A stretch of 12,665 nt of DNA from JACPAP01 sp035287045 (lineage in GTDB: Bacteria; Gemmatimonadota; Gemmatimonadetes; Gemmatimonadales; GWC2-71-9): positions 1 to 12,665 of the forward strand of contig DATECF010000010.1 of the NCBI GenBank assembly GCA_035287045.1, written 5' to 3'. Under the pieces are notes generated by a model. That model saw only the letters and a list, made by a program, of their open reading frames with translations, had not been told where the DNA came from and did no database searches. This document shows positions 1 through 8,101 of this stretch, one piece after another. The first letter of the stretch is position 1; the number at the start of each line of letters is the position of its first letter. The translations under genes and the position numbers were made by a program.

Positions 1-855
1 GAACCGCGCCGAGTCGGCCACGTGGCGTGCGACGCGGCGCGAGCGGATCAAGCCGGTGGAGGCATGATCGTCGTGCCACGTCCTGAGGCTCGGCTCGTAG
101 ATCACTTGAAGGCCCAGTGCCCGCGCCGTCTCGGCCACGTAGATCTCCTCGCCGAACAAGAACTGAGGGTAGTCCAGCGTTCCCCCCCGATCAAAATACT
201 CGCGGGCGAACACGATGCAGGAGCCTTGCGGGGCGTAGATACGCTCCCGCCTCGCCTCCGTCGGCGCCGGCGCCCGAGCGGCGGAGGCCACCTTCTTCAA
301 GGTGTATTTCAATACGTGCTTGGCGGCGGCCAGGGTCTCGTACGTGTTCAGCGTATACACGTTCGCAAAAACCGCCTTGTAGAACCGCATTGTGGCGGCC
401 CGGGGCCGGCGCGTCAGTCTGGGATTCAGGTCGCGCAGCGACTTGCTGGACCAGATGGACGGCGCCACTACGCCCACCCCGGCGGGCCACGGCCCCGACG
501 CCAGGCGCTGCACCAGGTCGGCGTCCCGAAACTCGATATCCACGTTGGACACGATCACCCACTCGGGCCACCCGTGCTGGGCGACGAACTGGCCGAGCCC
601 GAGCGCGGCCCCACCGAAATACCCCAGGTTTCGGGGCGCCTGAATGTAGCACAGCCCTTGGTTGACACGCCGCAACCCGGCGTGCAGCGAATCGCGCCCA
701 CCCTCCTCGGTGTTGTCCACCACGATCGTCGTCAGCTCGCCGCCGTGTTGCAGGCCCGCCGCGCTTCGCGCGAAGCGAACGGCCATGTCGTCGGTGCCGT
801 AGTTGACGCCGATGATCGCGACGGCTGGCCGGTTGGGAGAGCGCAATCCCGTCAT
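1..855 (-). CDS. Glycosyltransferase family 2, C-terminus cut by window edge
   Basis: Likely transfers a sugar from a nucleotide-sugar donor to the growing lipid-linked repeat unit on the cytoplasmic face. 285 codons are present, open through the left edge, so the C-terminus is missing. The start is the ATG at 855-853, overlapping the stop of the upstream gene as ATGA. Visible features of the rhamnosyltransferase-like GT2 (GT-A fold) group are: strand and turn VAIIGVNYGT (residues 12-21), VVDNTEEGG (45-53), RNLGYFGGAALG (75-86), and SNVDIEF (103-109), where N-V-D stands at the usual metal-binding DxD position. Further on are a Tyr-Ala-Pro-Gln-Gly-Ser segment (207-212), FGEEIYVAE (234-242) with the likely catalytic acidic pair, and TWHDDHAST (259-267), matching the usual His near the fold end. 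Donor and acceptor cannot be read. Rhamnose is attractive because of the rml operon nearby, but this is inference. Confidence 0.88.
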   Translation of the reverse strand, partial: MTGLRSPNRPAVAIIGVNYGTDDMAVRFARSAAGLQHGGELTTIVVDNTEEGGRDSLHAGLRRVNQGLCYIQAPRNLGYFGGAALGLGQFVAQHGWPEWVIVSNVDIEFRDADLVQRLASGPWPAGVGVVAPSIWSSKSLRDLNPRLTRRPRAATMRFYKAVFANVYTLNTYETLAAAKHVLKYTLKKVASAARAPAPTEARRERIYAPQGSCIVFAREYFDRGGTLDYPQFLFGEEIYVAETARALGLQVIYEPSLRTWHDDHASTGLIRSRRVARHVADSARF

Positions 856-2132
856 GGCGCCCGCGGGGGGTTGGCATCGTCCAATTCACCCACCTCGATC
901 GTGCACAACGCCCGGTCGCCCGTATGGGTCGAATCGAAACAAACCATGGTTCCCGCACGGTTCCACCGCGGGTGGAGATCGCACCGAAGGTCGTGATCGA
1001 ACCGAAACGGGGACCGCAGCTTTGCCACGTCGTAACGCCTCCGCGCCACCGTGTCGTAGAGAATCAGGTACTGGACGCGGAATCGATCCGGGTAGGTGTC
1101 GGTGACGATCCATCGCCCGTCGGGCGAGAACTGCGGGTGCCCATCGGAGGTGAAGCTTTCCGCACCGATCAGCTCGTAGCCGTCGCTGCGGTCGCGGAAG
1201 AGTACGTAGTGATACGCCTCGCCCAGCGCCGCGACGGTCCCGTACGCGAGGATGTGGTGGTCGTCCCGCCACGCGATGTGGGAGACGACGCTCGCGGAGG
1301 GGAAGATGAACAGGTCGTTGCCATCGAGGTCGCACGACAGCATGCGGGTCCAGGTCTTGTTGTCCTCCACCAGCCAGCGGTGGTAGAAGACGAACCGGCG
1401 TCCGGAGGGCGCGAACAGCGGGTGGGTGAAATAGTGATAGGCGCCCCGCATCGTGGGGTGTGGATCCATCGCGGCGATGTCCGCGACGGAGAAGAGGTGA
1501 CGCACGGTGCCCGACGGAAGATCCGCCACGCTCAAGCCGCGGGCTCGATCCGTGGGTACGGTGACGCCCTCGTCCGGATCGCTCCCCGTCGCGTACCCGT
1601 ACCCCGAGGCGCAGCGGCGCAAGCGGGCAAACTCGTGGCAGACCGCCTTGGTCCCGTCCGGGCTCAGGGCGGCAATGGGTCGCGCCACCGTGCCAACCGA
1701 CCGCCCCCCCAGGTCCACCATACGGGCCAGGTGCTGGTCGTCCTCGAAGTCGTTGAAGATGATGTGCGGAGTTGGTCCCACCCATTGGAGCTGCGCACCC
1801 ATCTGCCAGTTCCACGCATGGGTCGTGGCTACAGGATGAAACTCACGTGAGTCGGACCCCGCAAAGTACCCCACCTCCACCGCGTCATCCGGCCCGGGCA
1901 TGCGCAGAGGAATGGTAAAGCGATGAGCCAACAGCATGCGGTCATCAGCCGACCAGGGGCACTTGTCGTGGAAGCCGAAGAAATACCCCGGGCGCGAGGC
2001 GATCGGGTAGGCGGTGCGCTCGGCCGGCACCGGAACGAACGCCATGACGCGCTGGTAGGCGTCCACCATCCGCTTCTTGAGGCGCGGGTTGTCTTTGACC
2101 GCGTTGTAGACCAGCAGCTCGAGCTTATTCAT
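852..2132 (-). CDS. TolB-like beta-propeller protein of polysaccharide locus, function unknown
   Basis: A 426-residue soluble protein built from repeated WD40/TolB-like blades. The blade-type segments Ser-Pro-Asp-Gly or Ala-Pro-Ser-Gly occur at residues 157-160, 241-244 and 336-339, with a related AGT at 393-395. Conserved-looking stretches are FFGFHDKCPWS (51-61), FNDFEDDQH (126-134), HYFTHPLFAPSG (233-244) and a C-terminal DLHPRWNRAG followed by CFDSTHTGDRALC (385-410). I recall similar proteins in capsule and exopolysaccharide clusters, usually called TolB-like or hypothetical. There is no signal peptide or membrane segment, so it is probably cytoplasmic, unlike TolB itself. The ATG at 2132 overlaps the polymerase stop as ATGA, and its own stop overlaps the glycosyltransferase start in the same way, which implies coupled translation. 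The fold resembles oligogalacturonate-lyase-type propellers, so sugar binding or modification is possible but unproven. Confidence 0.8.
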   Translation of the reverse strand: MNKLELLVYNAVKDNPRLKKRMVDAYQRVMAFVPVPAERTAYPIASRPGYFFGFHDKCPWSADDRMLLAHRFTIPLRMPGPDDAVEVGYFAGSDSREFHPVATTHAWNWQMGAQLQWVGPTPHIIFNDFEDDQHLARMVDLGGRSVGTVARPIAALSPDGTKAVCHEFARLRRCASGYGYATGSDPDEGVTVPTDRARGLSVADLPSGTVRHLFSVADIAAMDPHPTMRGAYHYFTHPLFAPSGRRFVFYHRWLVEDNKTWTRMLSCDLDGNDLFIFPSASVVSHIAWRDDHHILAYGTVAALGEAYHYVLFRDRSDGYELIGAESFTSDGHPQFSPDGRWIVTDTYPDRFRVQYLILYDTVARRRYDVAKLRSPFRFDHDLRCDLHPRWNRAGTMVCFDSTHTGDRALCTIEVGELDDANPPRAP

Positions 2133-3433
2133 TGCTCCGTGGCGGGCTGGTAGCTCACGGCAGCCGTCCCGCGCACGCGCCGCCGATAACGACCGTACGC
2201 CAGCGTCGCCACCGCGAACAAGACGAACACAGCCATCATGCTGTTGTACACCCAGATACTGGTGATCGCGCTGAAGAGCGTCGTGGCGTAGAATCCCGCG
2301 AGCACCGGAACCAGCTCAATGCGCCCCCGCCCAACCGCCCGGTATGCGACGCCCCCGATGAGACCCAGCACGGTCAAGGCCACCAAGGCCCCCACCAGCG
2401 TGAAGTCTTGGATCAGCGGCCGGAACATGGTGTAGATGTTCGTCTCGTCCCCGCTCGCCAGAACCACGGACTCCGCGAACAGGCCCGGCCGGCGCTGTCC
2501 AATCCCCAGCGCGTCGTACAACCCCGCGAACGTGTACGCGCCCCACGTGGGAGGCGCCGCGGCAGCTCCCCCACTCTCGAACCACTGGGAGAATACGGTA
2601 GCATGCCCGAGGGCTCCGCCTAGGACCTTGGGGGCCACGTCGGCGATGGCGTTGAGATCGCTCGCTCCTACCCGCACCATGGCCCCCACAAAGGCCAGAA
2701 CGATGGCGAAGAGACCGCCCAGTGCCGCCACGACCAGGTGTCTTCGGGTGAACGGGGAGGTGCGCCCCAGCAGCACACCGACAGCCAGATATGCGGAGAT
2801 CCAGTTCACCACCGCCAGGATGGTCACCGCCCGTTGGGTCTGCGTGACCGTCAGGAGCAGCGGAGGGAGGAACACTCCCACCACCGCCAGTTTCTCCACC
2901 CGCCGAGGTCGCAGGGCGGCCAGCGCCCCGGCGAACACCGGACCGGCAGATAGGAATGGGAGCGCCGCCTGGCTCAAGGCCGGCGGGGAATACGTTTCGC
3001 TGTAGCGGCCGACGGACAACTCTATCGCCGCGCTCACCAGGGCCTTGAGTGAGGTGAACACCGTGAACCCATAGCCCTGCGATACCAGCGGAATGAGCGG
3101 AGCGCCCAGCCCGAGCACGGCGCACCCGATGGCGGCCAGCGCCAGCGGCCGGCGTGCATCGGGAGTGATAGCCGCTTCGCCGGGCTGCTCCCGCACCGAA
3201 CCGAAGTCGAGGCCGCCGCCGAAGAGGGCCCCCACAAACACGGCGCCCGCGGCGAGAAATACCCACAGTACGGCTGCCGCGCTAACCGGATCCTGGGGGG
3301 CGATTACCAGCGGGACCACAAACGCCAGCGACCAATAGAGCGCGAAAAACACCCCGGGAGCCAGCCACGAGCCCAGAAGCGCCCGCCCCAGGGCCGCCAG
3401 CGCCACGAGCGGTGCCAGGGCCAGCAGCGTCAA
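2129..3433 (-). CDS. wzy: Oligosaccharide repeat-unit polymerase, Wzy type
   Basis: Integral inner-membrane protein predicted to join lipid-linked repeat units on the periplasmic face. About ten or more hydrophobic segments run through the sequence. Near the C-terminal third lies ETNIYTMFRPLIQDF, matching the acidic/Asn-x-Tyr-Thr...Arg-Pro...Asp-Phe motif that I associate with bacterial O-antigen polymerase-like proteins; it is followed by a Gly-Ala-Leu membrane segment. The Thr-Gln-Thr-Gln-Arg loop in mid-protein fits the polar periplasmic or catalytic loops of such enzymes. I chose the TTG at 3433-3431 because GAGG (minus strand, 3445-3442) lies 8 bases ahead. This gives 434 residues and places a membrane helix at once. 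A TTG at 3457 would add eight residues and overlap the flippase gene by 14 bases, but has no clear ribosome site. Wzy sequences diverge strongly, so the symbol rests on topology, motif and the neighbouring flippase. Confidence 0.82.
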   Translation of the reverse strand: MTLLALAPLVALAALGRALLGSWLAPGVFFALYWSLAFVVPLVIAPQDPVSAAAVLWVFLAAGAVFVGALFGGGLDFGSVREQPGEAAITPDARRPLALAAIGCAVLGLGAPLIPLVSQGYGFTVFTSLKALVSAAIELSVGRYSETYSPPALSQAALPFLSAGPVFAGALAALRPRRVEKLAVVGVFLPPLLLTVTQTQRAVTILAVVNWISAYLAVGVLLGRTSPFTRRHLVVAALGGLFAIVLAFVGAMVRVGASDLNAIADVAPKVLGGALGHATVFSQWFESGGAAAAPPTWGAYTFAGLYDALGIGQRRPGLFAESVVLASGDETNIYTMFRPLIQDFTLVGALVALTVLGLIGGVAYRAVGRGRIELVPVLAGFYATTLFSAITSIWVYNSMMAVFVLFAVATLAYGRYRRRVRGTAAVSYQPATEQ

Positions 3434-3443
3434 CCAACCACCC

Positions 3444-4772
3444 TCAGGAAGCCCCAACGGATACCGGCGCGCGGGTGAGCCGCACCGTGTCCGCCAAGGT
3501 CAGAACACCCAGGACCAAGAGCCCGCCAAGCAAGCCCAGAACCGACGCCACCACGGTGCGACCCAGGGCGGCCGACGCCAGCAGCACGGCGAGGGCCAGT
3601 ACCAGGTTCTTGGTGTTGTACGGCCTCACGTGCAGTGCGTCCAGCGCGTTGCGCAGCACGATATAAACGACAAAGGGAATCACGCCCACAAACACCAAGC
3701 GCGCCACCCGCAGCTGCTCCGCCAGACCGGGGCCGAGGTACCAGCGCAGAGCCCAGGGGCCGAACAGCTCGAAGCCGACGACGGCGAGACCGGTGAGCAG
3801 CACCGCTCCGGTCAGCAGCCGCGCGAGGATCCGGCGCAGGGCATAGAGGTCTCCGCGCGCCACCAGGGCGCTGGCCTGCGGGAGCAGCACCAGCCCGATG
3901 GGCGCAAAGGCGCTGCCCACCGCGTTCACCAGCGTGAGGGAAAAGGCCACCAGCCCCCCCACCGTGACGCCGGCCAGGTGGGTGGCGATCGTGGCCGGCA
4001 GCACCAGCAGGGCCGCCAGTGCGAACTCGCCCGGCACGCGCACCACGCCGAACCGTAACAGCTCGATGGCGCTCGCCCAGAGGCGCGGGCGGTGCCACGC
4101 AGCGGATCCCAGCCGCGCCAACACCGTCCCCAGTGCCACCATGGCGATGGCCATCCACCCCAGTCCGGTCAACGCGATGAACCCGGCCACCGAGAGCCCA
4201 TGGACCAGAAACACCATCGGGGGGAGGACGCCCAGGTTGAGCAGCTGAAGCGCGTTCGCCAGCCCCATCTCGCGCCGGCCCCGAAAGTAGCTGTACGCGA
4301 GCACGTGGAGCGAGATGCCCAGGACCGCCAGGCTGAGGGCCCCGACCAAATGGGCGTAGCGGGCCGACCCGAAGAGGATGATGGCTGCTGGACCAGCGAA
4401 AAGGCTCAGCCCCGCCACGGCAGCCAGGGTCACGGAAGTCCCAACCACCAACCCCGCGGTGAAGTACCGGCCCGCCTCCTCCGGCGCTCCCGAGGCCGTC
4501 GCCATCGCCATGTACCGCGGGATGGCGATACCCACCCCGACGAGCAACGGGAGTTGGATCAATCCCACCGTCCGCCGGGCGAGGGCGTACTCCGAGAACT
4601 GCTCATTAGGCCAGTACCCCGCGGCCAGCCGATAGACCAGCAGCATGCTCGCCATGACGGCGAACTCGGTGGCGAAGGTCGCGGCGTAGTCGAGGGAGCC
4701 AGAGACACCCTGCGGCAGGAGGCGGGGAAGCGCACGGTGCCACGCGGGCTTCTCCCGGCTCACGGGCTGCAC
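3444..4772 (-). CDS. wzx: Polysaccharide flippase, Wzx/MATE-like (MOP superfamily)
   Basis: A 442-residue membrane protein with roughly 12-14 hydrophobic segments, the usual size for Wzx. It should move undecaprenyl-linked repeat units across the inner membrane for the polymerase encoded next. Family-like features are the N-terminal QGVSGSLDYAATFATEFAVM segment, the Tyr-Ala-Leu-Ala-Arg-Arg-Thr-Val-Gly-Leu motif at the end of the first helix pair (a loop typical of the polysaccharide-synthesis group), and GVGIAIPRYMA in the next helix. Later come a long AFSLTLVNAVGSAFAPIGLVLLPQASAL segment (split here at 3 helices) and a basic cytoplasmic loop before it. The start is a GTG at 4772-4770, 31 bases after the dehydratase stop. 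No strong ribosome site is visible, so a nearby in-frame GTG three codons downstream (4763) is also possible. It is probably in the same operon as the genes on both sides. Confidence 0.87.
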   Translation of the reverse strand: MQPVSREKPAWHRALPRLLPQGVSGSLDYAATFATEFAVMASMLLVYRLAAGYWPNEQFSEYALARRTVGLIQLPLLVGVGIAIPRYMAMATASGAPEEAGRYFTAGLVVGTSVTLAAVAGLSLFAGPAAIILFGSARYAHLVGALSLAVLGISLHVLAYSYFRGRREMGLANALQLLNLGVLPPMVFLVHGLSVAGFIALTGLGWMAIAMVALGTVLARLGSAAWHRPRLWASAIELLRFGVVRVPGEFALAALLVLPATIATHLAGVTVGGLVAFSLTLVNAVGSAFAPIGLVLLPQASALVARGDLYALRRILARLLTGAVLLTGLAVVGFELFGPWALRWYLGPGLAEQLRVARLVFVGVIPFVVYIVLRNALDALHVRPYNTKNLVLALAVLLASAALGRTVVASVLGLLGGLLVLGVLTLADTVRLTRAPVSVGAS

Positions 4773-4803
4773 GCGCCGGGGCTACCGCCGAAGAAGTGCG
4801 GTT

Positions 4804-6735
4804 TCAAGCACCCGCGGCTGGCTCGCGCGAGCGCCGCGGGAGAATGCTTTCGGGAGGCAAAGCCTGGTCGGAACTCGCCACGGACGGGCGGCCCCCATTG
4901 GCGCTGTACCCAGCGACCATCGCCCCCAGCAGCCGATGGACGCCCGCGACGTCGCCCATCTCGGCGGCGGCACGCAAGGCCTCGATCCGCTCCAATGCTC
5001 GCTCGGGTCCCCGCCCGTTCCGGACCCGGAACACTTTGTCGTGGGCCGTGCGCTCGACGTCCTCATCGCGCGCGAACAGCTCTTCCGCCAGCTTCTCGCC
5101 CGGCCGCAGCCCGGTGTACACGATCTCGATGTCTCGCCCAACCTCGAATCCCGACAAATGGATCAAGTCCTGGGCCAACTCGGCGATCTTGACCGGCTCC
5201 CCCATGTCGAGCACGAAGGTCTCGCCGGCCTTCCCCATGGCGGCCGCCTGGAGCACCAGCTGCACCGCCTCAGGGATGGTCATGAAGTACCGGCACATGT
5301 CGGCGTGCGTGACCGTGACCGGGCCGCCCGCGGCGATCTGCTTCTTGAACAAGGGCACCACGCTGCCTCGGCTCGCCAACACGTTCCCGAACCGGACCGA
5401 CAGGTATGCCCGCCCGGTGCGCAGACCCGCTTCGTGCACCAGTTGCTCGGCCACCAGCTTGGTCGCGCCCATGACGTTGGCGGGGTTCACCGCCTTGTCC
5501 GTCGAGATGAACACGAAGTGGGGAACGCCCACCGCTTCGGCCCCGGCCAGGAGCGTCGCCACGCCCCACACGTTGTTGGTCACCGCCTCTTCCGGGTTCA
5601 ACTCCATGAGGGGGACGTGTTTGTGGGCCGCGGCATGAAACACGGCCTGGGGCCGCGAGGCCTGAAAGATCCGCCGGATCCGCCGCGCGTTCCGGATATC
5701 GGCAATGACCGGCACGATCTCTACGCTGGGGTACTTCGGCACCAGCTCATGGTAAATGTCGAAGATGCTGTTCTCCCCGTGGCCCAGCAGGATCAGCTTG
5801 GCCGCGCCCAGACGCAGGACCTGGCGGCAGATCTCGCTGCCGATGGAGCCGCCGGCACCCGTGACCAGGACGGTCATCCCGCGCACCAGCTCCGCGGCCG
5901 CCCCTTCGTCAATCTGGACCGGCTGGCGACCTAACAGGTCCTCGATCTGGACATCCCGTAGCTGCGTGACCCTGACTTTGCCCGCGATGATCTCGAACAC
6001 CCCGGGGATGGTCTTGGTGCGCAGCTTGGCCCGCTCGCAAATCCCCTGGATCTCCCGGATCACCGTCCCGGGCACGGTGGGCATCGCGATGATCACCGTG
6101 CCGACAGCGTAATCCTTCGCGAGCCAGGGGATATCTTGGCACCCGCCCAGCACGGGGATGCCCTGGATGGTGCTGCCGCGCTTGGCCGGGTTGTCGTCCA
6201 CGAACCCAATGGGGTAGAGCCTGAGCTGAGGGTTCGCCACCAGCTCGCGGGCGATCATGGTTCCCGCCGAGCCGGCGCCCACGATCAGCACCCGCTCGCA
6301 GTGGTCCCTGCCCTGCGCCTTCAACCGAAGGTGTTCGACCAGCCGGGGGGTGAATCGCGTCCCGCCCGTGTAGACCAGCGTCAGGAGCCCGTCCAGGACC
6401 GGCACGGAACGCGGCAGCCGGGAGGCCACGTGCAGCAGCGGCTCCAGCACCACGTACAGGATGCCCGCGGCGGAAGCAGCCCCGATCACCGCCAGGCCGA
6501 TCAGGGTCAGCTCGTCAACGCTGGCGTATCGCCAGTACCGGTGATACAGGCCCAGGCCCCAAATCGCGAGGAACTTGCAGGGGATGGCAATGCCGAGAAA
6601 GAGCAGCAGTTGGCGGCGATAGGGTGCCAGGGCTTGGAAGTCATCCAGCCGCAGCGCCAGCGCCGCCACCGCGATCAGCGCCCAACCGGCCAGGTCCAGG
6701 ACCACATAGGACCGGTTACGCAAGACGAAGCTCAT
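4804..6735 (-). CDS. Membrane-bound nucleotide-sugar 4,6-dehydratase, CapD/WbpM/PglF family
   Basis: Likely converts UDP-GlcNAc (or a related UDP-HexNAc) to a 4-keto-6-deoxy intermediate used for sugars such as QuiNAc, FucNAc or bacillosamine. The 643-residue protein has about four N-terminal membrane helices (roughly residues 8-120). A first Rossmann region starts at VLIVGAGSAG (149-158), and the catalytic short-chain dehydrogenase domain starts at VTGAGGSIGS (291-300). Other hallmarks are HAAAHKHVPLME (367-378), STDKAVNP (411-418) and LRPGEKLAEEL (543-553). The usual catalytic Tyr of YxxxK is Met422 in MGATK with Lys426, the Ser-Met-Lys arrangement known for WbpM. The start is the ATG at 6735-6733, with GGAG (minus 6747-6744) 8 bases ahead. 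A TTG at 6765 would add ten residues without better support. It is the first gene of the minus-strand operon, read away from the divergent rml operon. Confidence 0.92.
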   Translation of the reverse strand: MSFVLRNRSYVVLDLAGWALIAVAALALRLDDFQALAPYRRQLLLFLGIAIPCKFLAIWGLGLYHRYWRYASVDELTLIGLAVIGAASAAGILYVVLEPLLHVASRLPRSVPVLDGLLTLVYTGGTRFTPRLVEHLRLKAQGRDHCERVLIVGAGSAGTMIARELVANPQLRLYPIGFVDDNPAKRGSTIQGIPVLGGCQDIPWLAKDYAVGTVIIAMPTVPGTVIREIQGICERAKLRTKTIPGVFEIIAGKVRVTQLRDVQIEDLLGRQPVQIDEGAAAELVRGMTVLVTGAGGSIGSEICRQVLRLGAAKLILLGHGENSIFDIYHELVPKYPSVEIVPVIADIRNARRIRRIFQASRPQAVFHAAAHKHVPLMELNPEEAVTNNVWGVATLLAGAEAVGVPHFVFISTDKAVNPANVMGATKLVAEQLVHEAGLRTGRAYLSVRFGNVLASRGSVVPLFKKQIAAGGPVTVTHADMCRYFMTIPEAVQLVLQAAAMGKAGETFVLDMGEPVKIAELAQDLIHLSGFEVGRDIEIVYTGLRPGEKLAEELFARDEDVERTAHDKVFRVRNGRGPERALERIEALRAAAEMGDVAGVHRLLGAMVAGYSANGGRPSVASSDQALPPESILPRRSREPAAGA

Positions 6736-6743
6736 GCCGTGTG

Positions 6744-6747
6744 CTCC
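6744..6747 (-). promoter_or_regulatory. Ribosome binding site of the dehydratase gene
   Basis: On the minus strand this reads GGAG, with 8 bases to the ATG at 6735. It decides the start of the dehydratase gene in favour of the ATG over the TTG ten codons upstream. Confidence 0.6.
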
Positions 6748-7136
6748 AAAGCAACCTCTCCCCAAGTCCGCCGGCCCACAGTATCAAGCAGCCACGCCTG
6801 TTGTCCGTGACCCAGATCAAGCCCCCGGAATAGCGTCAGGCTGGACTGGTCCGCATTGGTTATGTGACGATGAGAGATGGCGTGAGGGCGGGGCCGGCCG
6901 GCCACGCTGACGCCAGCCGTGCCCGCGAGCCGCTCGAGCTCGCCCCGTTCTCCCGGGGGGCGCTGCAACGATCTCCGTGGTGCCTCCGCTCAACGGCCGA
7001 ACCGGCCGATTAAGGTAACTCACTGTGCCGCCTAGCGCTAGACCGTCGCCCCCAGGCAAACGGGGTTCTGGGCCACGCCCTGCCAAGCCAAGAGACCCGC
7101 GTAAGACACGGTGCGTCACCCAGCGACGGGCCTTGT

Positions 7137-7154
7137 AACGCTGGGAACGCTGGC
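7137..7154. repeat. Two tandem 9-base units upstream of rmlA
   Basis: aacgctggg followed directly by aacgctggc, one mismatch in nine, ending 32 bases before the rmlA ATG. It could be an operator-like direct repeat or chance. Its position in the leader is the only hint of function. Confidence 0.45.
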
Positions 7155-7186
7155 CCAGTGACTTGACGCCCCTCCCGGGGCCAGTG

Positions 7187-8101
7187 ATGTTCCGCCGCGT
7201 GCGTAAAGGCATCATCCTGGCCGGCGGTTCCGGCACCCGCCTCTACCCTCTCACCCTCGGCGCCAGCAAGCAGCTGATGCCGGTGTACGACAAGCCGATG
7301 GTGTACTACCCCCTGTCCACGCTCATGTTGTCGGGGATTCGCGACATCCTGCTGATCTCCACCCCGCACGACCTGCCTCGTTTCCAGGCCATCTTTCAGG
7401 ATGGCGCCCACCTCGGGCTCAACCTGCGCTACGCCGAGCAGCCGCGTCCAGAGGGGCTCGCGCAAGCGTTCGTCATTGGGCGGGAGTTCGTGGCCGGGGA
7501 CGCCGCCGCGCTGATCTTGGGCGACAACATTTTCTACGGGGGCGGGCTCCGCGCGGTGCTCATGCAGGCCAGCCAACGCGCCAGCGGCGCCACGGTGTTC
7601 GCCTACTACGTGTCCGATCCCCAACGCTACGGCGTGGTGGAGTTCGACCCGGCCGGGCGCGCCGTGAGCATCGAGGAGAAGCCGGCCCAGCCCAAGTCGC
7701 ATTACGCGGTGACCGGCCTCTACTTCTACGACCACGACGTGCTCGACATCGCGGCCCACCTTAGACCCTCTGGGCGCGGCGAGCTGGAGATCACCGACGT
7801 CAACGCCGCCTACCTGGCGCGCGGGAAGCTCCACGTCGAGGTGCTGGGCCGAGGGGTGGCCTGGCTGGACACCGGCACGCCGGAGGCGCTGCTCCAGGCC
7901 TCCACCTTCGTGGCGGCGGTGGAGCAGCGCCAGGGGCTCAAGGTCGGATCGGTCGAGGAGGTCGCCTACCGGATGGGGTTCATTGATGCCGCCCAGGTGG
8001 AGCGGCTCGCCGCCCCGCTCAAGGGCAACGCGTACGCGCAGTACCTGCTCGCCATGATCCATGACCGCGACTACCTGAACAGCACCCAGGATTCCTTGTG
8101 A
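7187..8101 (+). CDS. rmlA: Glucose-1-phosphate thymidylyltransferase
   Basis: Makes dTDP-glucose from glucose-1-phosphate and dTTP, the first step to dTDP-L-rhamnose, in the cytoplasm. The protein has 304 residues, the usual length for the family. The nucleotide-binding signature KGIILAGGSGTRLYPLT covers residues 7-23, followed by KQLMPVYDKPMVYYPLS (28-44). Then come RPEGLAQAF (87-95), GDN (112-114) with the metal-binding Asp, YGVVEFD (148-154), EEKP (163-166), and WLDTGT (226-231). All the expected blocks are intact. The ATG at 7187 is preferred because the conserved core begins six codons later. A GTG at 7184, a TTG at 7163 and a GTG at 7199 are alternatives, and no strong ribosome site separates them. 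It is the first gene of the rmlABDC operon, and its stop overlaps the rmlB start as GTGA. Confidence 0.96.
   Translation: MFRRVRKGIILAGGSGTRLYPLTLGASKQLMPVYDKPMVYYPLSTLMLSGIRDILLISTPHDLPRFQAIFQDGAHLGLNLRYAEQPRPEGLAQAFVIGREFVAGDAAALILGDNIFYGGGLRAVLMQASQRASGATVFAYYVSDPQRYGVVEFDPAGRAVSIEEKPAQPKSHYAVTGLYFYDHDVLDIAAHLRPSGRGELEITDVNAAYLARGKLHVEVLGRGVAWLDTGTPEALLQASTFVAAVEQRQGLKVGSVEEVAYRMGFIDAAQVERLAAPLKGNAYAQYLLAMIHDRDYLNSTQDSL

Larger units (their letters stand above)
6736..7186. other. Divergent intergenic region between the dehydratase and rml operons
   Basis: 451 bases without a supportable gene. The open frames here lack ribosome sites and family resemblance. It must hold the leaders and probably the promoters of both operons, yet no clear pair of -35/-10 boxes could be assigned by eye on either strand. 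Structure that can be seen: a perfect 10-base palindrome ctagcgctag (7032-7041), a GC palindrome of the ggccggcc type (6892-6903), and two adjacent 9-base units aacgctggg/aacgctggc (7137-7154) just upstream of rmlA. The word ccagtga also occurs twice (7155-7161 and 7181-7187), the second copy running into the rmlA start. The relatively AT-rich stretches at about 6855-6880 and 7008-7020 are the most likely places for promoters. Confidence 0.6.

Noticed and set aside
191..958. Minus-strand frame of 255 residues over the glycosyltransferase
   Set aside because: It is in a different frame from the GT2 gene, is Arg-rich without motifs, and the true gene is open to the left edge with clear GT2 signatures.
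924..1850. Long plus-strand open frame opposite the TolB-like gene; similar long frames opposite the flippase, dehydratase, rmlA and rmlB
   Set aside because: These are antisense shadows typical of GC-rich coding DNA: no family resemblance, biased Arg/Pro/His composition, no ribosome sites, and each lies over a gene with clear motifs.
4781..4789. Minus strand ggcggtagc between the dehydratase and flippase genes, resembling the core of the RfaH-recruiting ops element
   Set aside because: Only the first nine positions agree, the later conserved T is absent, it lies inside the operon instead of in the leader, and a short GC-rich word like this is expected by chance.
6892..6903. ggccggccggcc palindrome in the intergenic region as an operator
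   Set aside because: Pure GC words of this sort are common in such genomes and nothing else around it suggests a binding site.
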